DNA of 64,000 bases. Source: Phycisphaera sp. (GTDB lineage: Bacteria; Planctomycetota; Phycisphaerae; Phycisphaerales; Phycisphaeraceae). Below, piece after piece: positions 44,801-51,540 of the stretch. The position numbers and the translations under genes were made by a program. Below the pieces are notes generated by a model that worked only from the letters and a program-made list of their open reading frames with translations, was not told the DNA's origin and made no database searches. The stretch's first letter is position 1; each line of letters opens with the position of its first letter. Location of the stretch: assembly GCA_016125215.1 (NCBI GenBank), contig WGMF01000028.1, forward strand, positions 62,001-126,000, in the 5' to 3' direction.

Positions 44801-46361
44801 GCTTGATCGTCGAGCCGAGGATCACCGACGTGCCGTCCGTGGAGTAGAGCAGCGGCCGGGTATCGCCGGGGTTGATGTAGCTCGACAGGCCCTTGACGGG
44901 CGAGACCATGCCGGCCTGGTCGAGGAGCTTGGTGGAGGCGTCGACAAACGACATGCTCACCAGCCGCGCGGAAATCAGGGAGGTCTGGTTGTTGACCAGC
45001 GAGTGATCGACACCGACAAGTAACAGGTTGTTATTGATGTCCAGCGAAACCGCCAGGCCCTCGATGTCCAGGCCCGTGATCACGCCCACCGTCGAGAGGT
45101 TGATCTGTTCAAATGCGCCGCCGGCAAAAGGCAGCACGGTCATTCGGCGCAGGGTGTCGGTGTTGGTCCCATCCTGAGCCACGACACGGGAGACCGCAAA
45201 GAGCGCACCGACGTTCTGCTTGCCCGCGATGGTCTGGAACGTCATCGCGGTGAAGTCGTCGTGGAACTGCTGGCCGTTGTCGAGAATGAGTTGGACATCG
45301 TCATCGGTGAATGTGGCGGTCGCCGGGTTGCTGATGCGGACCAGCGCCGCCTCGTTGACGTTTTGGTCGACGATGTCGGGGTCGGGGACGTTGGTCGGGT
45401 CGTAGTCCTGCGTGAGGATGAAGAGCGTGCCGGAGGAGTTGAACGCCATCGCCTTGACGTTGCGCAGGGCCGCGCCGTCGGAGGTGTTGGTGATCGTGGC
45501 GGCTGCGCCGACGGCACCGGTGGCGGTGTCGACGGAAACGATCTGGCTGCCCGCGCTCTCGTTTTCGATGATCGCGTAGGCCTGCCCATTGACCGGGTTG
45601 ACCGCGAAAGCCTCGACGTTGCCCAGCGCGGTCGAAAGGGCCGCGGGTCGGTCTTCACGCAGCGTCGCCTGATGCACCACCGCCTCAACCTGCGCGTTGG
45701 CGGAGGTGTCGGTCGTGCCGAATGAGTCGGGGGTGTCGAACTCGACAAGCTGGATCAACGGCCGGGCGGAATTGGCAATCGAACCGTTGCCGAGGTTGAA
45801 GCCGTAGATGTGCCCGCCGTTGGCAGCCGACTGCGACGCGATGGCGGTGACATTGATATTGGCGCTGGCGGCTGTGAACGACTGTGTAATGTCGAGTTCG
45901 TCAAGGTTCAGGGCATTGGCCGCGTCGTTTTCGACGTCGGTGATATCGGTCGTGCCCACGCCCTCGACGCCGTCCTGCCCGCCCAGCCCGCCGCGCGAGG
46001 ACGCCCCGCTGCGCCCGGTCAGGTCGCTCGACGTAATCACGCCGGGCATGTCGCCCAGCAGCAACTGGTTGAGGTCGTCGATGTCGGAGGCGATGAGTTC
46101 CGCGATCAGATCGCCCGTGGTCGTGACGCGGATGATGTCGCCGTTGGCCGCGACGTATTCAAAAGAGTCCCCGCCGATCAACGTGGTCAGGAGCAGGCGT
46201 GGCTCGAGGGTTTCGATCTGGCAGTCGGCGTGCGAAAACGTGGGGTTGGAAAGGCCATCGATCGGTTTGGATCGTTGTTGCCTCGACAGCTTGCGTCGGT
46301 TGAATACCCGTCTGGCTTTGGCGTTCCAACGTTCCCAACGGCGACGACGACGGTTCCACAT
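32865..46361 (-). CDS. Giant LEPR-XLL surface protein with C-terminal metzincin-like protease site
   Basis: This 4498-residue protein starts with a basic, Arg-rich stretch and the planctomycete sorting motif LEPRLLL at residues 52-58. Then come a beta-propeller-like region (about 150-1250, with repeated LYxID, VDTATGAV and AMAFNSSG units), a pre-peptidase-like domain (about 1350-1460), long Gly/Val-rich repeats resembling beta-helix rungs (about 1500-3040 and 3550-3880), a second propeller-like part (about 3040-3550) and another pre-peptidase-like domain (about 4060-4200). The last 290 residues contain HELGHTMGLNH (4423-4433), a metzincin zinc site, and LMSAG as a Met-turn candidate. GGAGG 8 bp before ATG supports the start. 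It is probably exported and cell-surface bound. Confidence 0.9.
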   Translation of the reverse strand: MWNRRRRRWERWNAKARRVFNRRKLSRQQRSKPIDGLSNPTFSHADCQIETLEPRLLLTTLIGGDSFEYVAANGDIIRVTTTGDLIAELIASDIDDLNQLLLGDMPGVITSSDLTGRSGASSRGGLGGQDGVEGVGTTDITDVENDAANALNLDELDITQSFTAASANINVTAIASQSAANGGHIYGFNLGNGSIANSARPLIQLVEFDTPDSFGTTDTSANAQVEAVVHQATLREDRPAALSTALGNVEAFAVNPVNGQAYAIIENESAGSQIVSVDTATGAVGAAATITNTSDGAALRNVKAMAFNSSGTLFILTQDYDPTNVPDPDIVDQNVNEAALVRISNPATATFTDDDVQLILDNGQQFHDDFTAMTFQTIAGKQNVGALFAVSRVVAQDGTNTDTLRRMTVLPFAGGAFEQINLSTVGVITGLDIEGLAVSLDINNNLLLVGVDHSLVNNQTSLISARLVSMSFVDASTKLLDQAGMVSPVKGLSSYINPGDTRPLLYSTDGTSVILGSTIKLPTDDTTGATTIGDIVGADFNPDDGLLYFVADDGTNNDGLYTIDVSAGSRARIQNSLTLKATINRKDVNAIAFDVNGGNALYGFGTAGQLFTINTANGTTAGAIAVSLKGATVTDIDSMVAIPGRSGFFFGVQGSGADALLVRIRISTGTLYVLGPMPETKTGARGQHVRGITYNPVLTDPFSGGTGVLVGSDVGTDELLYIDPTPRFPEADLFQIYLTQGSLDDNSGIFISQITAAGKGMIPYTGNAGTLRILPGQGNGSTADDGRVDITGPTGVGSLYIGARTENTTAARINAGDPRPNIPYFYGTTATDYSGGQLIQFNTRGRLVDDVSEDTGITDYDVFSGVRMTSSLMRYVSTNIGSAYTVNDRVIDDFFARVNNVSIARNGVIYALDSDGTDQFGASTTSDQLAILSSTDGTGTILLSVTDPLNGNSGLLGAQAMDFGDLNFDGVEELYAIYDKSGTPTLGVIGGTGSFKSQRALGGGITGVKAMAFTSSQKLYIVDDQNRLIQINPNTGAVISVIGTVVDNTGSTLDIASMDFDATGRLLAHDRSHGRLVNINLTTAVAGATVQTTDGSLRTSVGAISYNRATNSWYAVDNAFGALEIGHTGLASSALFKLNGVTTLTEDPQNLAKAFFGGTVTGIVDISGSVDTFYAGWLITGKSDGMTGLFTSPYNGFTPTQTAPTSTYYNTPLYNNFHIGGDLRNLATLQTIGGNSASTSTVFQTGTEIQVGGRAGWVHTIGSNISQIDVVNNASSKLGPLNYLDTEFEYRLNPGESEGSAFERGHIADAATANLSVNDSFDTPQILGVMSTAVGAPATGYSLVGQLNGFVSDDVDYYGVSLMAGQTVTVQLITIQPPPFLQVGIIDPDGRLIATDYSNYDGSYTNQAFQFTADRPGLYRVAVAWPGDVNFNGSADAGESVTRVLGPFPYYLQLSGLGNVALGGYQTGDTADDTWFHDSTDAAILVQKGDLGAVWTAGSMSARLEYNAAFQPADRIRTDAGTIRAVMADQFGRSLSNGMVLSALGGSVGIAEAFTGDSYWYRFHSDVDVQALDAYAAGEGQTMLMLDLSAGRGVGTIRAGNMAATSAFKITVNSDLVGNDGFVDLIDVLGQMGTSAGGGPQITTGPGGNVRYIHAGGLMYQDSLFGSSLPIQPTILNEGQAIQLVDDSGGRFTLTPIGTPNPDYDQNVYGSQKFLPTQLSYMTYGIRGSGGSVLLNVTGTGGVKVDTSTLQTSQHVEISQAILPTEGGKPVETDETTGNVALSTTSTEDDIYFFVYGAKTDVYKITGGQFSSIENNTLGEIITVDAVSTGKIVAGSLGIAKSTAGGVILTQDTDVTGNAIANAFPFLQQTNGIMFSGNVGEMYATGALGNIMVGGDVNTIAADLDKKPNTTGSFDGITAPVYVEGLVNKIDIGAGLPSSGTGEFEKTGLYVVGQLGTVINTGLGSDIRGHVVSQTGIGSINLNNGAIIDTDIAVIPDFTGVSELYSAAFGLPQDENPYFPTFDIGSINLSGKGGIIGTNITAPDIGPITLSNGSFGLIEANFVVANQGTIGDVTVDGYGLRTVSFNGGAVQRNITATNLTGASLPATNFTTSVRQSRNQTYDPFSGRLLTFPNDLHAWLGTSEAMPSIPPVTTAGVIEDVVAYASQDLGNVTAYLIRATNPLAPVSFNFANKIGTIKTTSTINDLKVVTGSLAGFLPGASVYGLDLTVSGPITSIYINGDLGNDSSISAIGPDGTIFDVTVTGNFDGTIFATNAIKNLIVGGNFVGLLTINGAKLLAGNLALSYFKVSGNYFGTATILGNVGTVEVRKTMGLSASDTFNVTGNLNSLIVGNDTTSNGDALVLTLTVTGDVGSVNVTGEVRGDIFVGGNLLNLIVAKDALSSASLLQGIIDVGNSLSNAAISGGNIVGGIHVGNQLGALALTNGHIASGILVGDRIGSVVVTNGNVTTAGSIVSAFGNIELVKIINGDLFGPVKAMQGNILRLEVASGSDIGDGSTPLEILADSLGVLIVAGIIKGGVTFNIAGELTQAIVGSVAYGATINAGSVSSFTTVGNYAGDATWGYRTTPTFLTVGGNLGTSGTTVSINANSVVKVSGSTVAGSTLSVGRDLNELRVTGALASNVLVDGAAKLITAGSVSSAKIITGLDLVNLTVSGAMTAGLVQVGASRNDANEYAQSLRRRGKLTTFDVGSMVNSVVSAGGDVVTAVIRGAMTNSSLTSGLVLNGNRLDDVLDGTLSLASSSDRNTLRGGATLFNGLMSSVSITGAMTGSSVVAGVSPGDDGSFNDAVAGSSADLNNVKSSVTGGRSYINDIVAAVGAGSFVIADTGFVSNRTTLAGGTVIANVAYSFATQDISSNNPIEPLVGTAVQGSPVTYGGITVTVTGTGSVQVRDDVLAGNVVDTLILVGTNPNTQVVVTSTTPGAVSIGRVLSTDDISLSKFSFDGDIIGDGTADPDIWIDGPVTTFAVRDIGNNADGKIGGNVGTFQLRTLGSGTFVVGGSIATAILQQGNRAGLTVAEGASSTANISLLASDSIGQTWVFDSVAKTLRQVNPVTGADLTAPVSVTDEATGSAITLSGLDFDSVGNLFATASVFDQSPTTVIGSLAVAGLNITASTDDRNGNILAIDSSTGTDRLIRINGSTAAVTVLGNLEDIFGQSYSGNFQALTTSPDGTKLFGIVNDRDGTGTTYTSANGAALVQVELGDVNNNGVVEVSSPSSLFFPGVLINGGGVTNTYVAMTRHPSLSDRFYAIERVGGQDILVRLQFGGSGASTVVTRTVLGTVKVGGVDTNIVGLGYYAGNLVALNKTGATAELIKFTAPAPGSATRITAANALSGDLDQFVVGATGRTLAIDNAGSGTLYASAGLAEVLGSLNTTTGVFTRVKTLAKDTSGLPITSSVRGFTIDTATDHAYVATSTGKLYEYDTADGSLVGAGAIGTLTDASSGVALTLRALSYDNTNGRLLGLDSRLSTVVMIDTTTAQGSAILPGSFDTTILNGLDFNDTTGTLRSFNDSTDHFTRYRISGTDQAGLIADSYNALQITGGGDFAGRVEATGNTFNTVTVAGSFSGELVTQGSINSYAQTGGNFSGVMQAAGDLVSVTITGGSVLTGALIQAGGTLKNFSMPTASTAMNGRVVAEYAETFNIKGNLGMMGELLVNGYASSVSVASLLGHVTLGSAGSIVVSGSLARDSSLTVNGATNFVSVTVGAAVTSVMNFFGPVATLKVLGTINGEIYATNGVTTAQLGNLAYALIVVGENLTNFSATSMTGSVVSVGTTVGADGVYNTDDDEITGGTISAATVSGVFNGSAIVAGVLPTAVAGTGRPTSNLYYTGSPGNPDLNKTDSAEAGGILPSRIDQLSVLGNVNGIGLGSVVAAADTIKNLTGPTVGLITTRAYGDPLGAPQVIYTTFTSASQVQSVFTEELISNSFVLAQDNNGDGDVDDVGDTPGSVLVVDDQGNVLNNLTLSYSTTTDANGKVLGVLTITSPTDFTAEFLEITLSGNLTAPTIVDRTGLRSAQRDWNRDGTQDAGEDARGTILDGDKDGVEGGSYVVRIGNTDQPDSFEDVRDLVGNEQPIVLDGPIFTFTANFENDSDIDIFRIDGIAGQYLGAGITSTESFTGKMGIFFRDTQGTLATGDDYFDLVITWDSFSNQDFQGIELPDSGEYYVVFVATGITEAGQGYEAQFALSSTDTGLATVFDGTINGVNLNFNPGSPYDDVTIGYVNNTKNIPSQLVYVNFNGGTATQYKANYGVDVPVSAFDASNIAPGFGGHEDELINGGVGFTGIIDNMIDIYSNFTSQYGSFTVDRLLASDLSSLSGDIGNLASGLHFTTVDPALYGLDPTTDYTTLYIGGADDAIFLGYPGGLLGIASNIDVGHMEYSNEAIIFEATFAYLGIPSLEGAAIAIANTAAHELGHTMGLNHTEQLTLTDVFNSVPVGSYQLMSAGQNSGSFERYTYLRRLGVSDIETDEFPIGWIDTAAMLTWWLS

Positions 46362-46582
46362 CGGCTAGGCCTCCACGGCAAAAATCTGGGGACGCTTCAA
46401 TCGGCGGGCGCGGTGTCGGACTCTCACCCAAGCGCAAGCCGACGGTGGTTCACATAAGGATCAAACCTTCATCTCTAAGCGGGATTCCAACGGTCAGCCG
46501 ACGCACCCACACGAGCCATCCACCATGGCCGACCGTCAGATCGGGAGGACCCCACAGCCAAAAACTCCCGATAACACACTCG

Positions 46583-46611
46583 AATGTACCCACCCCTCAC
46601 AACCGTGTCAA
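46583..46611 (-). promoter_or_regulatory. Sigma-70-like promoter of the giant gene
   Basis: On the minus strand TTGACA (46606-46611) is followed after exactly 17 bp by TACATT (46583-46588). Transcription would start near 46576, giving a leader of about 215 nt before the ATG at 46361. The rest of the 448-bp gap (46362-46809) shows no gene or clear hairpin. Confidence 0.55.
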
Positions 46612-46809
46612 GGTTCTCAGGATACGGAATATCAAGCCTTTACCTCACTCAGACCCTTGACTCAAAACTCTTTGGCACACGCCAGACTTCCATTCCGTGA
46701 ACACAGGTCAAAATCCACGTCTCGAACCGCTCAACCCCACCGGAACACCGTGGTCCGATGCACGGCCTGTGAGTTTGGGCAAACCCCAGGCGGCGTCATA
46801 CGTGAACTC

Positions 46810-47712
46810 TTAATCCACACCCGCAACCGTCACCGCAACCGGTCGTGACCCGCTCTGCGCCAGTGCCACCATGCCCAGGACCCCGACCAGCGCGATCAAC
46901 TGCGTCGGCGTGATCCGCTCGCCCCACAGCCACCCCTCCACCACCGCCACGCAGGGCACCACGTACGCCACCATCCCCGCGTACAACGGGCCGTGCGACT
47001 GGATGATCCGGTAGAAAAAAAACGTCGTCAGCCCCGTGCCCACCACGCCCAGCACCACCATCGCACCGATCGCGCCCGCCAGCCACTCGTGACCCCAATT
47101 CGGCCGCGGCCCCGAAACCGCAATCGGCGCTATCAATACCATCGCCATCGCAAGCGTACACATCACCACCGCCACAGCCGGTTTGTCCGCAAACCAACGC
47201 TTCACCAGTGTGTTGGCCACCGCGTAACCCACCGGCGTCAACGCAGCCAGCAGCAACACCCCCACCCCCACGCCGTGCGTGAGCTCCCCGCCAAAGAGCA
47301 CGAACATGAAACCCAGCGCCCCGATCAACCCCATCACCTGCCTCCGCGTGGGTAGCACCCCCAACAACGGCAGCGACACCACCGCCGTCACAATCGGCAC
47401 GAAACTCGGCATCATCCCCGCAAACGCCGAACCGTGACCCGCCTGCGCATCGACCACCCTGACGATGTACGGCTGCAAACAAAACGGCATCGCGTAACCG
47501 ATCACACTAATCAACAGTAAGCGTCCCGCGTCCCTGCGATCAAAGGGCCAACGCCTGCGCATCCCCGCCCAGATCGCCCCGAGCGCCAGTGCCCCCATCC
47601 CCACACGCCACAGCCCGACCTGCGTCGGCCCGAACACCGTCAGCCCGATCTTCATCAGCAGAAAACTCGTGCCCCAGATCAGGCAGACCGCGATGAACAA
47701 CACGTGGTGCAT
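46810..47712 (-). CDS. EamA-family (DMT superfamily) transporter
   Basis: From ATG 47712 this is a 300-residue protein with about ten transmembrane helices in two EamA repeats. The first repeat begins FIAVCLIWGTSFLLMKIGL, the second includes LLAALTPVGYAVANTLVKR and VPCVAVVEGWLWGERITP, whose Glu is typical of DMT exporters. The substrate cannot be told (amino acids or other metabolites). The upstream in-frame ATG at 47757 adds 15 residues and overlaps the expected binding site. It lies 54 bp downstream of the SGNH hydrolase gene on the same strand. Confidence 0.9.
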   Translation of the reverse strand: MHHVLFIAVCLIWGTSFLLMKIGLTVFGPTQVGLWRVGMGALALGAIWAGMRRRWPFDRRDAGRLLLISVIGYAMPFCLQPYIVRVVDAQAGHGSAFAGMMPSFVPIVTAVVSLPLLGVLPTRRQVMGLIGALGFMFVLFGGELTHGVGVGVLLLAALTPVGYAVANTLVKRWFADKPAVAVVMCTLAMAMVLIAPIAVSGPRPNWGHEWLAGAIGAMVVLGVVGTGLTTFFFYRIIQSHGPLYAGMVAYVVPCVAVVEGWLWGERITPTQLIALVGVLGMVALAQSGSRPVAVTVAGVD

Positions 47713-47766
47713 AGCCCCCCATCTTACCCCCCGGCCCCCGGAAGGTGCGATGGCCACGGCGACAGG

Positions 47767-48414
47767 CTAATCCCGGCGTGTCATCCACCAGGCGGTGAGC
47801 CACCCCGCGATGTAGGCCGCGTGTGCCCTTTGCACCACGGGCGTAAAGTGCCGACCGTCGGGCGATGTCTCCTCGATCGGCCCTTGAGCAAGCGTCAATG
47901 CGTGCAAGTCAATCTCCGGCACACCCGCATCCCGCATGACCGAGTCCGCCGCGGCGTTGTAGCGGTCCACGTCCTCGCTCAACCGCCAGAGCGTGCCACC
48001 GGGTTTGTTGTGGTGCGCTTCACACACAGGCGTCGTCCGCACCCAGACCAGCTTCAAATCCATCGCACGGGCCAACGCCACCATGTCCGTGAGGTTCTGC
48101 CGGTAACGCTCGATCGGCACCTGGTTCTCACGCGACGCGGCGCTGCACTTGACATCGTGCAGGCCGCAGTTGAGCAGCAGGATGTCCGCCTTGAGGTCGT
48201 CGCGCTCGTGCCGAAACTGGAGGTACTTCAAACAGCGTGTCGAGTCTCCACCGTTAGCCCCCGCGGGGATGTCGAGGTTGACCGGGCCTTTTTCGACATC
48301 TTCCTTGCGTGCATAACCCAACACGCCCCGAAGGTTGGCTTCGAGGAAAGGGCCGTATTGCATCGAGATGCTGTCGCCCAGGACGAAGAGCCGGGGCAGG
48401 GCTTGTTCACTCAT
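47767..48414 (-). CDS. SGNH/GDSL hydrolase
   Basis: This 215-residue protein has the GDS block (FVLGDSISMQYG, nucleophile Ser), a Gly block (GGDST), an Asn-containing block (LLLNCGLHDVK) and the terminal catalytic Asp-His (SPDGRHFTP). These give the esterase or lipase triad of the SGNH family, often removing acetyl groups from polysaccharides. No signal peptide is seen. It is 13 bp downstream of the GH4 glycosidase gene, so a joint role in carbohydrate use is plausible. Confidence 0.88.
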   Translation of the reverse strand: MSEQALPRLFVLGDSISMQYGPFLEANLRGVLGYARKEDVEKGPVNLDIPAGANGGDSTRCLKYLQFRHERDDLKADILLLNCGLHDVKCSAASRENQVPIERYRQNLTDMVALARAMDLKLVWVRTTPVCEAHHNKPGGTLWRLSEDVDRYNAAADSVMRDAGVPEIDLHALTLAQGPIEETSPDGRHFTPVVQRAHAAYIAGWLTAWWMTRRD

Positions 48415-48427
48415 AACAGGTTGTGAC

Positions 48428-49945
48428 TCATTTGAACCCGGGCAGGAACTTCGCCTCGGCGTCGAAGAGTTCGAGCGTCATGTCGCGGACCTGGCCGGGC
48501 GTGCAGACGGCGGCGGTCAAGGGGTCGAGCATCAACGAGTGGATGGCCGCTTCTTTACTCTTCTCGATGCACGCGGTGGCGGCGAGGTCGAACATGGCCA
48601 TGTTGCTTGCACAGACGTGCGCCATCTGGGCCGGCAGGGCACCGAAGCGCGTCGGGTTGATCCCGTTGCCATCGGCGATGCACTTAACCTCGACACAACC
48701 ATCGGAAGGCAGGTTGGTGATGAGCGATCCGTGACCGCTTGCGTCGCGGTTCATGACGTTGCCGTGGAAGGGGAACGGGCTGTTCTTCTCGCGTGCCTCG
48801 ATGATGGCCGAGGCGTATTCCCAACTGCGTGGCCAGACCTTGACCTCGGCGCTGTCGAGCATCTGTTGCCGGTTCGCGTCGGCGGCCTTGCGCCAGGTGG
48901 GCCAGTTCGACGCATAGAAACGCGACCCGCCGTGGTACGCCAACCGCAGGAGCTTCCGCCCCGCCTCCGACTTGCGGTAGTACGGCAGATACTCCGAGAG
49001 GTGGCCCGAACTCTCGGTGATGAAGGCCCCGAAATTCACGCACATGTCTTTGCGGACCAGGTCCTCGTGCTGGTACTTCTTCTCCACGATGTGGCCGTGG
49101 CCCGTGTCTTCGCTGTCGTAGCGTGCCAGGCCCGCGTCGGCTTCCTTAATGCCCTCGGCAATCTCGCGTTTGAACTTCTCATACAGCACGGTCTTGTAAA
49201 GGTCCTGGCCCTTGTGTTCGAGCTGTGTGAACCACGCCAGGTGGTTGATGCCCGCACACTGCCAGCGCATCTCCTCATACGGAACGCCGGCGTACCTCGC
49301 CAGCAGGTGGCTTGTGCCCTGCACGCTGTGGCACAGGCCGACGATCGGCACCTCCGGCACCGCGCGACCCGCCGCCAGGCACATGATGTTCATCGGGTTG
49401 GTGTAATTCAGCACGATCGCGTTCGGGGCGTGCTCGCGCACGTCTCTCAAAATGTCCAGAAACACCGGCACGGTCCGCAGCGACTTGAACAAGCCGCCCG
49501 GCCCGATCGTGTCGCCGATGCACTGGTCGATGCCGTACTTGAGCGGGATGTCGTTGTCGAACGCCACGCAATCGACGCCGGACACCTCGATGCAGTTGGT
49601 GACGTAGTCCGACCCCGGGAGCACGTCGAGGCGGTTGGTCGATCCGACGATCTTCCACCCCGGCTTGCCGACCTGTTGCACGACGCGCTGGAGGATCTTC
49701 ACCATTGCGTCGAGGCGGTTCTTATCAATGTCCACAAGCGCAAGCGTGCCCTCGTCAGCCGTGGGCGTGCGGATGATGTCGCAGCCCAGGCGTGGTGTGA
49801 ACCCCGAGCCGGCCCCGAGCATCGTGACCTTGATCGGCCTTTGAAACTTGCCGGGCAACCCGACGACCTCCGCGTCCTTGGTGTGAGCCGCGTGGCCCTG
49901 GGCTTCGGTCTTCTTTTCTTTCTCCAGCGTTTCGGTGGCGGTCAT
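48428..49945 (-). CDS. Family GH4 glycosidase, alpha-galactosidase (MelA)-like
   Basis: This 505-residue enzyme has the NAD-binding loop GAGSGF at residues 44-49, and the metal-binding CHSVQG (205-210) and NHLAWF (234-239) motifs of glycoside hydrolase family 4. GH4 enzymes use NAD and a divalent metal in a redox-assisted mechanism. The segment around CHSVQGTSHLLARYAG is closest to MelA alpha-galactosidases, but alpha-glucosidase or alpha-galacturonidase activity is possible. About 35 polar N-terminal residues precede the domain; there is no signal peptide, so it is cytosolic. It leads an apparent operon with the SGNH hydrolase and possibly the EamA transporter. Confidence 0.9.
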   Translation of the reverse strand: MTATETLEKEKKTEAQGHAAHTKDAEVVGLPGKFQRPIKVTMLGAGSGFTPRLGCDIIRTPTADEGTLALVDIDKNRLDAMVKILQRVVQQVGKPGWKIVGSTNRLDVLPGSDYVTNCIEVSGVDCVAFDNDIPLKYGIDQCIGDTIGPGGLFKSLRTVPVFLDILRDVREHAPNAIVLNYTNPMNIMCLAAGRAVPEVPIVGLCHSVQGTSHLLARYAGVPYEEMRWQCAGINHLAWFTQLEHKGQDLYKTVLYEKFKREIAEGIKEADAGLARYDSEDTGHGHIVEKKYQHEDLVRKDMCVNFGAFITESSGHLSEYLPYYRKSEAGRKLLRLAYHGGSRFYASNWPTWRKAADANRQQMLDSAEVKVWPRSWEYASAIIEAREKNSPFPFHGNVMNRDASGHGSLITNLPSDGCVEVKCIADGNGINPTRFGALPAQMAHVCASNMAMFDLAATACIEKSKEAAIHSLMLDPLTAAVCTPGQVRDMTLELFDAEAKFLPGFK

Positions 49946-50075
49946 GGTGGAACTCCAAGTTTAAGTCTCAAGTTAAGCCGACCATTATGACGGATGCCCC
50001 AGAAGTGACAAGAGCAGCCCGGACTCTTCCGTCAAGGCTTGCCCAGCTTCACATCATAAGTCGTACCGACTTTAG

Positions 50076-50223
50076 AGCTTGCACAGGGGGGTATCATGAT
50101 TGTGTAGCTTGGCAGTCGGGCCCAGTGTCAGAAACCCGTCTATCGACGGGGGGAGTTAAACGCACCACACCCAGCCAATGGGGATGTTGATTCATCCAAA
50201 CTGATTCTCAAGCTTGCGCAGGG
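50076..50223. promoter_or_regulatory. Direct 13-bp repeat and hairpin upstream of the PEP-CTERM genes
   Basis: AGCTTGC(A/G)CAGGG occurs at 50076-50088 and again at 50211-50223, the second just before the first PEP-CTERM gene. Between them lies a small hairpin, CCCGTC-TATC-GACGGG (50135-50150). The repeats could be operator sites for the array. No convincing promoter hexamers were seen in the 327-bp gap 49946-50272, which otherwise looks empty. Confidence 0.35.
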
Positions 50224-50272
50224 CTTGATTCATGTCGTAGTGTCACTCTGGTATTCACGGAGAAGAAAGCCC

Positions 50273-50848
50273 ATGTCTCATCGAACCTGCAAGCTCACTC
50301 TCGCCGGCTTACTCACCATCACCGCGATCACAAACGCCGCCCGCGCCGACGTGATCTACAACATCGTGCCCTACGCGCTGAGCGGCGGCTACACGATCGC
50401 CAGCGGGACCATCACCACCAACGATGTGATGGATACGATCGTCGCGTGGGATATCCAGGTCACTGGCGCGGTCCCCTACACCTTCTCGAACAACAACCCC
50501 GGCGCGACGCTATACCCGGCCGCGTTCGTCATTTCTCCCACGGCCATTACCATCGTCGGGGATAACACCGCCGGGACCGGTTTTGAAGCGCATGACAACA
50601 CAGACCCTGACTGGACCGACTGCACCCAGTCGCTTTACTACATCTTGTTCGGCCCGGCGATCCAATACACGATTCTCGACAGCGCCGACGGCAACCCCGA
50701 TGTCTCCTCGCAGTACAGCTACAACACCGGCCCGATCCCCGTCGCGACGGTCGTCCCCGAGCCCACGTCCCTCGCAATGCTGGGCCTGCTTGCCGTGAGC
50801 CTGTCGAGCCGGGGCGGGTTGGCGCGCAGACGCCACCATAATCGTTGA
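50273..50848 (+). CDS. PEP-CTERM protein 1
   Basis: This 191-residue protein has a signal peptide (CKLTLAGLLTITAITNAARA), a beta-rich body of unknown function and the C-terminal exosortase sorting signal: VVPEPTSLAMLGLLAVSL followed by basic ARRRHHNR. Proteins with this tag are cut and anchored or released by an exosortase, which is not encoded in this window. The ATG follows ACGGAGAAG. It is the first of six such genes in a row. Confidence 0.85.
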   Translation: MSHRTCKLTLAGLLTITAITNAARADVIYNIVPYALSGGYTIASGTITTNDVMDTIVAWDIQVTGAVPYTFSNNNPGATLYPAAFVISPTAITIVGDNTAGTGFEAHDNTDPDWTDCTQSLYYILFGPAIQYTILDSADGNPDVSSQYSYNTGPIPVATVVPEPTSLAMLGLLAVSLSSRGGLARRRHHNR

Positions 50849-50880
50849 TCCTTCCTTCCCTTGCTATGGAAACTACCGCT

Positions 50881-51540
50881 ATGAACCCCCCTCGCCCCGC
50901 ATGGACCGCCGTGATCGCCGCGTCCGTGATCGCCCTGGTTGCCGCACCCCGTTCGCACGCCGCGCTCGTCTTTACCGCCGTGGAGTCGGGCGGCGATGTC
51001 GTGGTCACTGCCACCGGCAGCGCGGACGTGAGCGCATTGACACTCACCTTCAACGACAACCCGACAACGGGACTCACGCCCAACCGCCCCTATGTGGTGG
51101 TGGGACCGGACAGCGCGTACACCGATTTCTACACGGGCTTGATCCTCGGGCTCAGCACCTTCGGCACCGGCTCATATACCGCCGCGACCTCCGGGACCGG
51201 CGACAAGGTCGGCATGGACTACACTTCAGCCGGCGATACATACACCCTGTTGCTCCCGACGGGATATGTCTCCGGCAGCCCGCTCAACGGCAGCGCGACC
51301 TGGCAGGGCCAGACCTTCGCGTCGCTGGGCATGACACCGGGCTCGTACACCTTGCTCTGGCAGACGGAGTCGAGCTTCGACTCGCTGACGCTAAATATTG
51401 GCGTCCCCGAACCCTCGTCGCTCGCGCTGCTGGGCCTGGGCGGGCTGCTTGCGATGCGTCGGAGACGAACTATCAACAGTTCCAGACACCTTAGTCCGGC
51501 CCGACCGTCGTCCCCGAGCCGGCGTCTGCGGTGGTGTTGA
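50881..51540 (+). CDS. PEP-CTERM protein 2, with an unusual run-on tail
   Basis: From ATG 50881 (219 residues; ATG 50866 is possible) the protein has a signal peptide ending SHA, a beta-rich body and the signal VPEPSSLALLGLGGLLAMRRRR. Instead of stopping there as its neighbours do, it continues for about 25 more residues (TINSSRHLSPARP ... RRLRWC). That extension is read from DNA that, in another frame, encodes a second PEP-CTERM tail (51495-51578). The normal stop may have been lost in a rearrangement. Whether sorting still works with the extra tail is unknown. Confidence 0.8.
   Translation: MNPPRPAWTAVIAASVIALVAAPRSHAALVFTAVESGGDVVVTATGSADVSALTLTFNDNPTTGLTPNRPYVVVGPDSAYTDFYTGLILGLSTFGTGSYTAATSGTGDKVGMDYTSAGDTYTLLLPTGYVSGSPLNGSATWQGQTFASLGMTPGSYTLLWQTESSFDSLTLNIGVPEPSSLALLGLGGLLAMRRRRTINSSRHLSPARPSSPSRRLRWC

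Noticed and set aside
48335-49990. 551-residue open frame on + opposite the GH4 gene
   Set aside because: Antisense to a clear GH4 glycosidase; composition typical of shadows.
50101-50160. Possible riboswitch in the PEP-CTERM leader
   Set aside because: Only a single 6-bp hairpin is evident and no conserved riboswitch core was recognised.
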